Positions 1 to 4,729 of a DNA stretch of 5,739 bases are shown piece after piece. The translations under genes were made by a program, and so were the position numbers. Source of the DNA: Candidatus Iainarchaeum sp. (GTDB lineage Archaea; Iainarchaeota; Iainarchaeia; Iainarchaeales; GCA-2688035); NCBI GenBank assembly GCA_017610245.1, contig JAFCCK010000061.1, positions 1-5,739 of the forward strand. Reading direction: 5' to 3'. The notes below the pieces were generated by a model that was given only the letters and a program-made list of their open reading frames with translations, ran no database searches and was not told the DNA's origin. How positions within the stretch are numbered: the stretch's first letter is position 1; each line of letters begins with the position of its first letter.

Positions 1-614
1 TCCATGCTCTGCGAGCTCAACTCAAATTGTATATACCGATTGTCCTTTAAGTAGCCCTCCGCGATAAAAAAGCCGATAAACCAGCCATCTTCCGCACTCA
101 AAGAAGAGTTTTTTGCATTGGTAAATGAAAAGCAGGGTGTTATAGCGTAATTGCCTAAGGTCAGATGCTCAGCGGGCATTTCCTGCCGGTGGTCAATAAT
201 CAATTCAATCGGCTTTTTGAAAGTGTTTCCGCAGTGTTTGCATTTATAATGGTCAAAGCCGTTTTTGTTGCTTCGGTTTTTAAACACATCGGCACTTCCG
301 CAGGCATCGCAGTTAAAAAATTCTTTTTCATGCTTCAGTGTTATGAAGGGATGGTCGGCTGTAACAATCAGGTTGCAGCCATTTGCCGAATTAAGCGAAA
401 ACAGGGGCTTCTCTGCTTTGTGCCTCAGCACCCTTGTTAAATCAGTCCAGCCATCTTCATCCAGTACCTCGAATCTGTCAGTGTACTTTATTTCAAAACC
501 ATTTTCCTCCAGTACCTCTGAATCAACCAAATCAAACAATTGCTCCAAAGACAGGGAAAATAGCTTGCCTGATGCTTTCTCCCTCACGACAACGGTTTCA
601 TTTCTGTAAAAAGA
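1..614 (-). mobile_element. Intein within NrdD (N-terminal part: splicing blocks A and B, zinc-ribbon-like insert, LAGLIDADG motif)
   Basis: The inferred first intein residue is Ser181 (codon 612-614), right after SGY. The next residues, SFYRNETVVVRE, fit splicing block A with Ser in place of the usual Cys, followed by the typical SGKLF..SLEQLFDLV strand-helix. Block B is NGCNLIVTADHPFIT at residues 258-272, with the TxxH pair at T265 and H268. Residues 282-308 hold two CxxC pairs. Residues 358-367, WFIGFFIAEG, match the first LAGLIDADG motif of a homing endonuclease, with E366 in the catalytic acidic position. The intein should self-splice from the NrdD precursor, and the endonuclease would spread it into intein-less nrdD alleles. 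In NrdD relatives a Cys usually follows this SGY position, which would supply the +1 nucleophile; that residue is outside the window. Blocks F and G and the second LAGLIDADG motif are not visible. Inteins are known in NrdD of Methanocaldococcus jannaschii. Confidence 0.88.
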
Positions 615-1154
615 ATAGCCGCTGAATGCGCCATTCCCCAAATCATGGATGTGGAAGTCTGCAGAGCGGTGCGCCTCTGCAATCTCCTCCGGGTAAACGT
701 TTTTTAGGGCATATTCAGCCATTACTGCTCCACTAATGTGAGCTTGAAGCCCAGAAAGAGAGTAGGAAGCATTACTGTTTTCTGCCACTCTCCAATCAGA
801 TTCTTGAACATAACCATGAATAATGTTCTGGACTTTTTGCAGGAAGGCAGCTGTATCGCGCATTTCCGCCCTTTTCTGCCTGTAAATAATATAGGCTTTG
901 GCTGTTTTTGCATGCCCCGCTTCTATCAGCTGCTTTTCAACAGTATCCTGGATTTCTTCAACACTTGGCGGCCTTGTCCCAAAACGCTTTTTTAGGGCAT
1001 GTTCCACCCTTTCAGCCAATTCAGCTGCTTTCTCCCTATCTGTGCCACCAACTGCCTTTGCTGCAGCGAAAATCGCATCCTCAATCCTTTTCCTGCTGTA
1101 AGGGGCGATACTGCCATCCCTCTTTACAACATACTCCAGAAACTTCTTGACCAT
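1..1154 (-). CDS. nrdD: Anaerobic ribonucleoside-triphosphate reductase (class III), 5' part, interrupted by an intein; truncated by window edge
   Basis: An open frame of 384 codons runs from an ATG at 1154 to the left edge without a stop. Residues 1-180 are the N-extein. Residues 8-97 are an ATP-cone, the allosteric nucleotide-binding domain, with VVKRDGSIAPYSRKRIEDAI near the start and RPPSVEEIQD at 61-70. Next comes the start of the NrdD catalytic core, with ENSNASYSLSGL at 125-136 and FHIHDL at 167-172. The family enzyme reduces ribonucleoside triphosphates to deoxy forms without oxygen, using a glycyl radical installed by NrdG in the cytoplasm. After AFSGY (residue 180) the frame leaves the NrdD family and reads as an intein, so the rest of the core and the glycyl-radical site lie outside the window. 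A weak AAGGGG lies 10 bases before the ATG. The family call is firm; the end of the gene cannot be seen. Confidence 0.92.
   Translation of the reverse strand, partial: MVKKFLEYVVKRDGSIAPYSRKRIEDAIFAAAKAVGGTDREKAAELAERVEHALKKRFGTRPPSVEEIQDTVEKQLIEAGHAKTAKAYIIYRQKRAEMRDTAAFLQKVQNIIHGYVQESDWRVAENSNASYSLSGLQAHISGAVMAEYALKNVYPEEIAEAHRSADFHIHDLGNGAFSGYSFYRNETVVVREKASGKLFSLSLEQLFDLVDSEVLEENGFEIKYTDRFEVLDEDGWTDLTRVLRHKAEKPLFSLNSANGCNLIVTADHPFITLKHEKEFFNCDACGSADVFKNRSNKNGFDHYKCKHCGNTFKKPIELIIDHRQEMPAEHLTLGNYAITPCFSFTNAKNSSLSAEDGWFIGFFIAEGYLKDNRYIQFELSSQSM
231..311 (-). other. Zinc-ribbon-like insert in the intein (CxxC-x19-CxxC)
   Basis: Residues C282, C285, C305 and C308 of the NrdD frame form two CxxC pairs, CDACG and CKHCG, separated by 19 mostly polar and basic residues. 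This spacing is typical of a zinc ribbon. The insert lies between splicing block B (H268) and the first LAGLIDADG motif (from 358), a place where many inteins have only a linker. A role in DNA recognition by the endonuclease is inferred. No structure or homology search supports it here. Confidence 0.6.
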
Positions 1155-1198
1155 TGAAAAACAACCCCTTGGAAAGATTTTTTTAGAAAACCAAACTA

Positions 1199-1220
1199 TT
1201 GCGCATTAAGTAAAGCGCAA
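1199..1220. promoter_or_regulatory. Perfect inverted repeat TTGCGC-N10-GCGCAA, candidate operator of nrdD
   Basis: The two six-base arms at 1199-1204 and 1215-1220 are exact reverse complements with a 10-base spacer. They lie just downstream of the nrdD TATA-like box. If transcription starts about 25-30 bases after that box (near 1203), the repeat spans roughly -17 to +5, where a bound repressor would block initiation. GC-rich arms in an AT-rich intergenic region add to the impression of a protein site. A hairpin near the 5' end of the mRNA is the alternative. Confidence 0.45.
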
Positions 1221-1224
1221 ACTT

Positions 1225-1234
1225 CTTTATAAAG
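1225..1234 (-). promoter_or_regulatory. TATA-like box (CTTTATAAAG) for nrdD
   Basis: This palindromic AT box lies about 70 bases upstream of the nrdD ATG and is the best-placed archaeal TATA match. It predicts a start near 1203 and a leader of about 50 bases, consistent with the weak Shine-Dalgarno AAGGGG at 1165-1170. The call rests on sequence and spacing only. An alternative AATATAAA (read on the minus strand) lies at about 1251-1258. Confidence 0.45.
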
Positions 1235-1267
1235 ATTGATTATAGTGTAGTTTATATTTGGAAAATT

Positions 1268-1276
1268 AAAAAAAAA
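1268..1276 (-). terminator. T9 tract on the minus strand, possible terminator of the ferredoxin-nitroreductase unit
   Basis: Read on the minus strand, this is nine consecutive T residues followed closely by TTTT at 1262-1265, about 155 bases past the nitroreductase stop. Archaeal RNA polymerase commonly terminates at U-tracts without a hairpin. It could equally be an upstream element of the nrdD promoter. Shorter T-runs nearer the stop might serve instead. Confidence 0.3.
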
Positions 1277-1370
1277 TTCACTAAAAGTAAATTTTATTAA
1301 TCCCAGCATGATTAAATAATTCCCATGGTTTGTTTTTTTAAATTGTCGCTATGCTGAGATTTGATTTCCT

Positions 1371-1392
1371 TTTATAAACTGTGATTTATAAA
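1371..1392. repeat. Two copies of the palindrome TTTATAAA, 14 bases apart
   Basis: TTTATAAA occurs at 1371-1378 and 1385-1392, separated by CTGTGA. The same octamer occurs a third time inside the nrdD TATA box at 1226-1233. Each copy could act as a TATA box in either direction, but no open frame of useful length follows them between 1155 and 1428. The rest of this 274-base gap is AT-rich with no gene that I can support. Confidence 0.4.
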
Positions 1393-1428
1393 TTCAAAAC
1401 AGTACAAATTTTTGTTTGGGCGTGCAGC

Positions 1429-1944
1429 TTAAAGGTAAGAGACAAGGTCGCTCAGCCCCTGCCTGCCTGTCTTGAAAGGCTTTTCTGCAGCATAGCCTAG
1501 TGGCAAAACAGCAACCGGCTTCAAATTGTCTGCCATGCCCGCCACCCCCTTTACCATTGCGTCATCGAATGCCCCAACCCAAACCGAGGATAAGCCCGAT
1601 GCTACTGCTGCCAACTGCGCATAACAGCAGGCAATAGTTGCATCCTGAATGCAATACAGTTCCCTGCCCCTTTCTCCATAGCGAGCTGCGCTTTTCTCTG
1701 GGTCTGCAAAGAAAACCAGTATGATTGGTGCGGTAGCAACAAAGCCCTGTCGAAAGCACGCTTCCCCCAACGCTTTCTTTTTGGCTGAATCCCTCACAAC
1801 CACTATCCTGTATGCCTGAAGGTTTCCGGCTGAAGGTGCACTATTAGCAGCTTCTAGCAGCTGCTGCAGCTTTTCCTCCTCAACTTCTTTCCCAAGGAAG
1901 GCTCTTGTGGAAAGCCTTTTTTCCAGCAGAGTAAAGAAATCCAT
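1429..1944 (-). CDS. Nitroreductase family FMN-dependent oxidoreductase
   Basis: The protein has 171 residues, the usual size for the short archaeal nitroreductase subfamily. FMN-contacting motifs are present: RLSTRAF at 10-16 (R10, S12, R14) and SAPSAGNLQAYR at 35-46. ARYGERGRELY, QDATIA and VWVGAFDD are also typical of the subfamily, as is the closing PLGYAAEKP at 148-156. Such enzymes are soluble homodimers that bind FMN and pass two electrons from a reduced donor to nitro compounds, quinones or other acceptors; the true substrate cannot be told. An ATG two codons upstream (1950) also exists, but AGGGAG at 1951-1956 is spaced correctly only for the ATG at 1944. The gene lies 28 bases downstream of a ferredoxin gene on the same strand. 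The ferredoxin may be its electron donor or share a pathway, which is an inference from the operon layout. Confidence 0.93.
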   Translation of the reverse strand: MDFFTLLEKRLSTRAFLGKEVEEEKLQQLLEAANSAPSAGNLQAYRIVVVRDSAKKKALGEACFRQGFVATAPIILVFFADPEKSAARYGERGRELYCIQDATIACCYAQLAAVASGLSSVWVGAFDDAMVKGVAGMADNLKPVAVLPLGYAAEKPFKTGRQGLSDLVSYL

Positions 1945-1950
1945 TAACAT

Positions 1951-1956
1951 CTCCCT
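1951..1956 (-). promoter_or_regulatory. Shine-Dalgarno AGGGAG that fixes the nitroreductase start
   Basis: This purine tract directly abuts the first possible ATG (1950), which is too close for initiation there. It stands six bases before the second ATG (1944), a normal spacing. The protein therefore probably begins MDFFTLL rather than MLMDFF. Confidence 0.6.
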
Positions 1957-1972
1957 AACTTTGCCGAAAAGG

Positions 1973-2167
1973 CTATTGCTCTGTTACGTGGATACAATTA
2001 ACAGGGCAGCTTTCCTCGGCTTCCTTGTTGCAGCCTGCTTCCCCCAACACTGTTTTTTTGGGCTTTGCCTTGTCTCCCTGCATTTCCCAATTGTCAGGAC
2101 AGAGGGCAGCGCATGTTCCACAGCCAATGCACTTTTCCTCTTCATAATTTATTTTATATTTAGCCAA
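1973..2167 (-). CDS. Small ferredoxin, single [4Fe-4S] cluster type
   Basis: This 64-residue soluble electron carrier contains CIGCGTCAALCPD at 13-25 and CPVNC at 54-58. Cys13, Cys16, Cys19 and Cys54 are the expected ligands of one [4Fe-4S] cluster. Cys23 and Cys46 sit where Pyrococcus furiosus ferredoxin carries a structural disulfide, and Cys58 is an extra cysteine. The second CxxCxxC motif of two-cluster ferredoxins is absent. The second ligand is Cys, not the Asp found in the P. furiosus protein. The start is a TTG, supported by GAGGTGG four bases upstream and by the natural N-terminus MAKYKINYEEEKC; no in-frame ATG is available. It is the first gene of a two-gene unit with the nitroreductase, 28 bases apart. 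Electron delivery to that enzyme is plausible but not shown. Confidence 0.93.
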   Translation of the reverse strand: MAKYKINYEEEKCIGCGTCAALCPDNWEMQGDKAKPKKTVLGEAGCNKEAEESCPVNCIHVTEQ

Positions 2168-2171
2168 TTAA

Positions 2172-2178
2172 CCACCTC
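2172..2178 (-). promoter_or_regulatory. Strong Shine-Dalgarno GAGGTGG for the TTG-initiated ferredoxin
   Basis: The minus strand reads GAGGTGG, then TTAA, then TTG. The motif matches the 3' end of archaeal 16S rRNA well and is the strongest Shine-Dalgarno in the window. It justifies the non-ATG start and may compensate for it. Confidence 0.65.
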
Positions 2179-2227
2179 TCATAAACAATAGCGTTTGCAT
2201 TATTCCCAAAATACATACAAGGGCAAG

Positions 2228-2236
2228 TATTAAAAA
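2228..2236 (+). promoter_or_regulatory. TATA-like box (TATTAAAAA) giving a leaderless start for the thioredoxin-like gene
   Basis: The box starts about 30 bases before the ATG at 2259, so the transcript should begin at or next to the A of that ATG. No Shine-Dalgarno precedes this ATG, as expected for leaderless archaeal mRNA. Read in reverse (TTTTTAATA), the same element could drive the divergent ferredoxin gene with a leader of about 40 bases. Both uses are inferred from spacing. Confidence 0.45.
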
Positions 2237-2258
2237 GATTCTCTTCAGAAAATTTGTT

Positions 2259-2897
2259 ATGACTAAGCTAAGGGAGATGAAGAAAGCGAGCAATGAAAAT
2301 CCCAACAAGTTAAATCCAAGGCTGTTGGCTCTTCCGATTGCAGGGGTTATCGTAGCAATAGCGCTGGTTGCTCTTCTAACCCAGCCGCCAGCAGGGCTGA
2401 CCACGCTCCCTGAGGAAACCGCAGAGCAAGGACAAAGCGAAGAGGGGCCAGTAATTGGGGAAATAAGAACATTTACCGATACAGGCAATGAAATAGAGCT
2501 GCAGGACGGGAAGCCTGTCATTCGGCTATTTTCCACTACGGGGTGTCCCCACTGCAAGTGGATAGGCGCAACATATAAGAAGGTTGTCAAAGAGTATGTT
2601 GCAGCTGGGAAAATTGTTGCATACCACTGGGAGATTGATATAGTCGATGACACCCTTACAGAGGCATTTGAAGGCAGTGTTCCCGACGGGGAAATGGCTG
2701 TTTACAGGAAGTTCAATCCGTCTGGAACCGTTCCAACATTTGTGTTTGGGGGAAGGTATTCCAGGGTTGGAAACGGTTATGAAGGATTTGATGATACCAG
2801 ATTCCCGAACAGTGAGCAGAGCCTGCAGCACTTGGCGCAGGAGGAAGCGGAATTTAGGGGCGTAATTGAAGCCCTTTTGGCAGAAGTTGGAGAATAG
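2259..2897 (+). CDS. Membrane-anchored thioredoxin-like protein with CPHC active site
   Basis: The protein has 212 residues. A short basic N-terminus (1-21) is followed by one transmembrane helix at about 22-41, an acidic linker at 42-66, and a thioredoxin fold from about 84 onward. The active site is GCPHCK, with Cys96 and Cys99, preceded by the strand KPVIRLFST. The cis-proline loop is GTVPTFVFGG, with Pro159. The anchor topology puts the fold outside the cytoplasm, where such proteins form, break or isomerise disulfides in secreted proteins. An insert, about residues 128-155, lies between the second strand and the cis-Pro loop. ATG 2259 is chosen because the upstream TATA box fits a leaderless message. 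An in-frame ATG at 2277 also exists, with purines abutting it. The gene is convergent with the DsbA-like gene at 2931, another anchored thioredoxin-fold protein. The oxidoreductase fold is secure; its direction and partner are unknown. Confidence 0.87.
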   Translation: MTKLREMKKASNENPNKLNPRLLALPIAGVIVAIALVALLTQPPAGLTTLPEETAEQGQSEEGPVIGEIRTFTDTGNEIELQDGKPVIRLFSTTGCPHCKWIGATYKKVVKEYVAAGKIVAYHWEIDIVDDTLTEAFEGSVPDGEMAVYRKFNPSGTVPTFVFGGRYSRVGNGYEGFDDTRFPNSEQSLQHLAQEEAEFRGVIEALLAEVGE

Positions 2898-2908
2898 AGA
2901 AAATCTAA

Positions 2909-2921
2909 TTTTTTATTTTTT
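2909..2921 (+). terminator. T6-A-T6 tract between convergent genes
   Basis: Two runs of six T separated by one A lie 12 bases past the stop of the thioredoxin-like gene, in the 33-base gap before the convergent gene. This fits U-tract termination in archaea on the plus strand. No convincing hairpin precedes it. The minus strand offers only short T4 runs here. Confidence 0.5.
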
Positions 2922-2930
2922 AAAACCGCT

Positions 2931-4136
2931 TTAGCCGCAGGTGGCATCACTGCTAGGGTTGCTGCCGGCGCTTACTTGCTGTAAACATTCGCTTGGCGTT
3001 TCGCTGAATGCTGAGCAGATAGCTTCCTTATAGCCAGCCGCACTTGTCCCGCCGGTATATATAACGCCGTTTATAACGAGCGTTGGCGAAGCGTGTATAT
3101 CATATTCATCCGAAAGCTCGCTGTCCCCCATCAGCATCTTTATGCCCTCGGCACTTTCTGCGCACCCTGCAATCTTTTCCCTATCAATGCCCAATGCTGT
3201 TGCTTGCTCTCCCCAGCAGGAATCCATATCAGAGCTGCCTAAACAATTCGCATTGAATGTCTCGACATAGCCCCAAAATTTATCTGGGAAATACTTGTAA
3301 ATGCATGCCTGCCTTGCACTCTCATAGCTCTCATGCAAGTTGTCTGCCCGATTGTGCAGGGCACAGCTGTAAACTGTTTCGCCCTCAATATCAGGATAGA
3401 CAGCGCAGCAGTTGCTTAAGGCGTCTTCCTGGGTTTTTCCCCTGCCTGCAAAGCAGCTAGTAGCAGCATCCTCTGCATCGGTTGTAACTGGGCCGATAAA
3501 AACAACCTTTGCATCAACCTTCTCCCCCAGCAAATCAACCACCGGCTTCAGTGCTGTTTCTCCTGCTACCCCGCCAGGGCAAAAGCTCCACACAAACAAC
3601 CTTACCTCTGGCTTGTCGCTTTTTGGATAGGCAACTGGTTCGGGCTCCTCGGGCTTTGGAAGCGGCTCATCCAAGTCATAGGCAAGATAATTGCCTGGGA
3701 ATTCCCCGCTCCCAATAAACAGAATCTTTCCATCAACCGTCGTGAAAGCGGAAAATTGCTGGCTTTGCTCTCCGTCTGAAATCTCGAACTCAATTTTGTA
3801 CAGCAAGCTGTTGTATTCAGTTGCAGTAGTGTTTTGCGCAATAAAACTCTCTGTTAGAAGGTTTTCATTGATATAAGATTCAGCCTTTGAACTAATTTCC
3901 GCAGACAACATTGTTTGAATTTGTGAAGCAGCGGAATCGGCCGGCATGCCATCAGCAGGCTGCGCAATGAAAGCTGAAATAGCCGCTCCAACAAAAATCC
4001 CCACAACAAGCGCTGCAGCTGCGGCAACCAAAATATTTTGCGGTAGTTTAGGCAAAGCATTTTCAGCGGGCTTTGGCTTATCGCCCTGCCCCTTGCCTGC
4101 TCCGGCCGCTTGCTCTTGTTTCTCTTCTTCAACCAT
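2931..4136 (-). CDS. Membrane-anchored, cysteine-rich DsbA/thioredoxin-fold protein with degenerate CPGG active site
   Basis: The protein has 401 residues. A charged cytoplasmic head rich in E, K and Q (1-34) leads to one transmembrane helix at about 35-58. A domain of about 100 residues (70-150) follows that I do not recognise, then a proline-rich linker with repeated PKPEEPEP at 160-167. The DsbA-like fold begins near 177. The active-site region reads FVWSFCPGGVAGETALKPVV, with Cys186 but Gly where the second Cys normally is. The cis-proline loop is ASPTLVING, with Pro351. Between them lies a helical insert with many cysteines (228, 243, 244, 258, 278, 298, 307, 325); 374, 384 and 400 follow the fold. 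Related archaeal proteins usually read CPYG at this site, so a single-cysteine centre is a family trait and need not mean loss of function. The topology suggests an extracytoplasmic thiol role: isomerase, reductase or metal binding. The ATG is preceded by a TATA box and no Shine-Dalgarno. Confidence 0.85.
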   Translation of the reverse strand: MVEEEKQEQAAGAGKGQGDKPKPAENALPKLPQNILVAAAAALVVGIFVGAAISAFIAQPADGMPADSAASQIQTMLSAEISSKAESYINENLLTESFIAQNTTATEYNSLLYKIEFEISDGEQSQQFSAFTTVDGKILFIGSGEFPGNYLAYDLDEPLPKPEEPEPVAYPKSDKPEVRLFVWSFCPGGVAGETALKPVVDLLGEKVDAKVVFIGPVTTDAEDAATSCFAGRGKTQEDALSNCCAVYPDIEGETVYSCALHNRADNLHESYESARQACIYKYFPDKFWGYVETFNANCLGSSDMDSCWGEQATALGIDREKIAGCAESAEGIKMLMGDSELSDEYDIHASPTLVINGVIYTGGTSAAGYKEAICSAFSETPSECLQQVSAGSNPSSDATCG

Positions 4137-4163
4137 AGAAATTGCAATAACATCTAGCTTTGG

Positions 4164-4176
4164 AAAATATTAAAAA
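4164..4176 (-). promoter_or_regulatory. TATA-like box for the DsbA-like gene
   Basis: The minus strand reads TTTTTAATATTTT, about 30-40 bases before the ATG at 4136. The predicted transcript start is near 4144, giving a leader of only about eight bases and matching the absence of a Shine-Dalgarno. This suggests the gene is transcribed on its own although the methyltransferase lies just upstream on the same strand. Confidence 0.45.
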
Positions 4177-4181
4177 GCAAT

Positions 4182-4646
4182 TCATTTCTTTAGAAAAATC
4201 GCATCAAATCTTGAATCAACCCTCTTGAAGCCCCTGAACAGCCCCTCGGCCTGCCTGAAGGAGCCTGCCCTTTTGAAAAAGCTTATCCCAATCTTTGCAT
4301 CCTGCTTTGCAACCCTCTTGATTTCATTAAATGCTTTCTCCAAATCAGCATGGTGCAGTGCAGTAATGCTTAGCACAACGTCAAAACTGCCACTTTTGAA
4401 AGGGAGTTTTTCTGCTCTACCACACACCCTCAGCCCGTTGAACCGCTTCAGCATTTTAATACTGGGCTCCAAAGCAATACAGCTGCAATTTTGTTGGAAT
4501 TCTGCTGTAGCAATCCCTGTCCCTGCCCCAACATCAAGCAGCAACCCCTGGGACCTCAACTGCTCCCTTATCAGCCGTGCCTTCTCAAGCTGTTCCTGGC
4601 CATGAAGCCTGTTGTACGAACTAGCGATTGCATTGTAGTAGCGCAT
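4182..4646 (-). CDS. Class I SAM-dependent methyltransferase, small (Methyltransf_11/UbiE-like)
   Basis: This 154-residue cytoplasmic protein has the standard Rossmann-type SAM site. Motif I is LLLDVGAGTG at 35-44. An acidic strand end follows at ALEPS, where E60 is expected to bind the SAM ribose. Next come GRAEKLPFKSGSFDVV at 77-92 and ALHH at 96-99. The N-terminus, YYNAIASSYNRLH, is the usual lead-in helix of the group and supports the ATG at 4646. The protein is shorter than the common 200-250 residues, because little follows the sixth strand. No substrate-binding domain is visible and the substrate cannot be told. The stop lies 45 bases before the DsbA-like gene, which seems to have its own promoter. 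No Shine-Dalgarno is seen. A TATA-like CTTTTAAAAACC at 4693-4704 on this strand would give a leader of about 28 bases. Confidence 0.88.
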   Translation of the reverse strand: MRYYNAIASSYNRLHGQEQLEKARLIREQLRSQGLLLDVGAGTGIATAEFQQNCSCIALEPSIKMLKRFNGLRVCGRAEKLPFKSGSFDVVLSITALHHADLEKAFNEIKRVAKQDAKIGISFFKRAGSFRQAEGLFRGFKRVDSRFDAIFLKK

Positions 4647-4692
4647 ATTGCAATTACGAAGGGAAATGCTAAAAGGATTGCGGCAGGTGAAA

Positions 4693-4704
4693 GGTTTTTA
4701 AAAG
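4693..4704. promoter_or_regulatory. Palindromic AT box (GGTTTTTAAAAG) in the divergent methyltransferase/AbrB promoter
   Basis: This box can serve as TATA in both directions. On the minus strand it predicts a methyltransferase transcript from about 4674. On the plus strand it predicts a start near 4725, which falls after the ATG used here for the regulator (4715) but before an in-frame GTG at 4733. The assignment rests on spacing alone. Confidence 0.35.
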
Positions 4705-4711
4705 TGTGATA

Positions 4712-4729
4712 TATATGAAATATCATATA
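4712..4729. promoter_or_regulatory. Perfect inverted repeat TATATGA-N4-TCATATA at the start of the AbrB-type gene
   Basis: The seven-base arms at 4712-4718 and 4723-4729 are exact reverse complements around AATA. The repeat lies in the divergent promoter region and overlaps the ATG at 4715. AbrB-type proteins often regulate their own promoters through AT-rich sites, so an autoregulatory operator is possible. AT-rich repeats of this size also arise by chance, so confidence is modest. Confidence 0.35.

Noticed and set aside
165..625. Overlapping plus-strand open frames across the left part of the window
   Set aside because: They are antisense shadows of the NrdD intein frame and resemble no family, whereas the minus-strand frame gives continuous recognisable motifs.
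722..1150. Short plus- and minus-strand open frames over the nrdD 5' region
   Set aside because: The continuous minus-strand frame from 1154 encodes an ATP-cone and the NrdD core; the others are out-of-frame shadows.
1304..1356. CAGCAT / ATGCTG inverted repeat with a 41-base loop in the intergenic region
   Set aside because: Six-base arms with such a long AT-rich loop are expected by chance, and no extension of pairing or RNA family signature is visible.
2168..2653. Long minus-strand open frame of 161 codons opposite the thioredoxin-like gene
   Set aside because: Most of it is antisense to a well-supported gene with clear thioredoxin motifs, and its composition is low-complexity Ser/Pro/Ile. 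Only the short hydrophobic end outside that gene is kept as a low-interest observation.
4182..4646. Methyltransferase as a truncated pseudogene
   Set aside because: It is short, but all core SAM motifs are intact, the frame is unbroken and the N-terminus is typical, so a compact functional protein is more likely.
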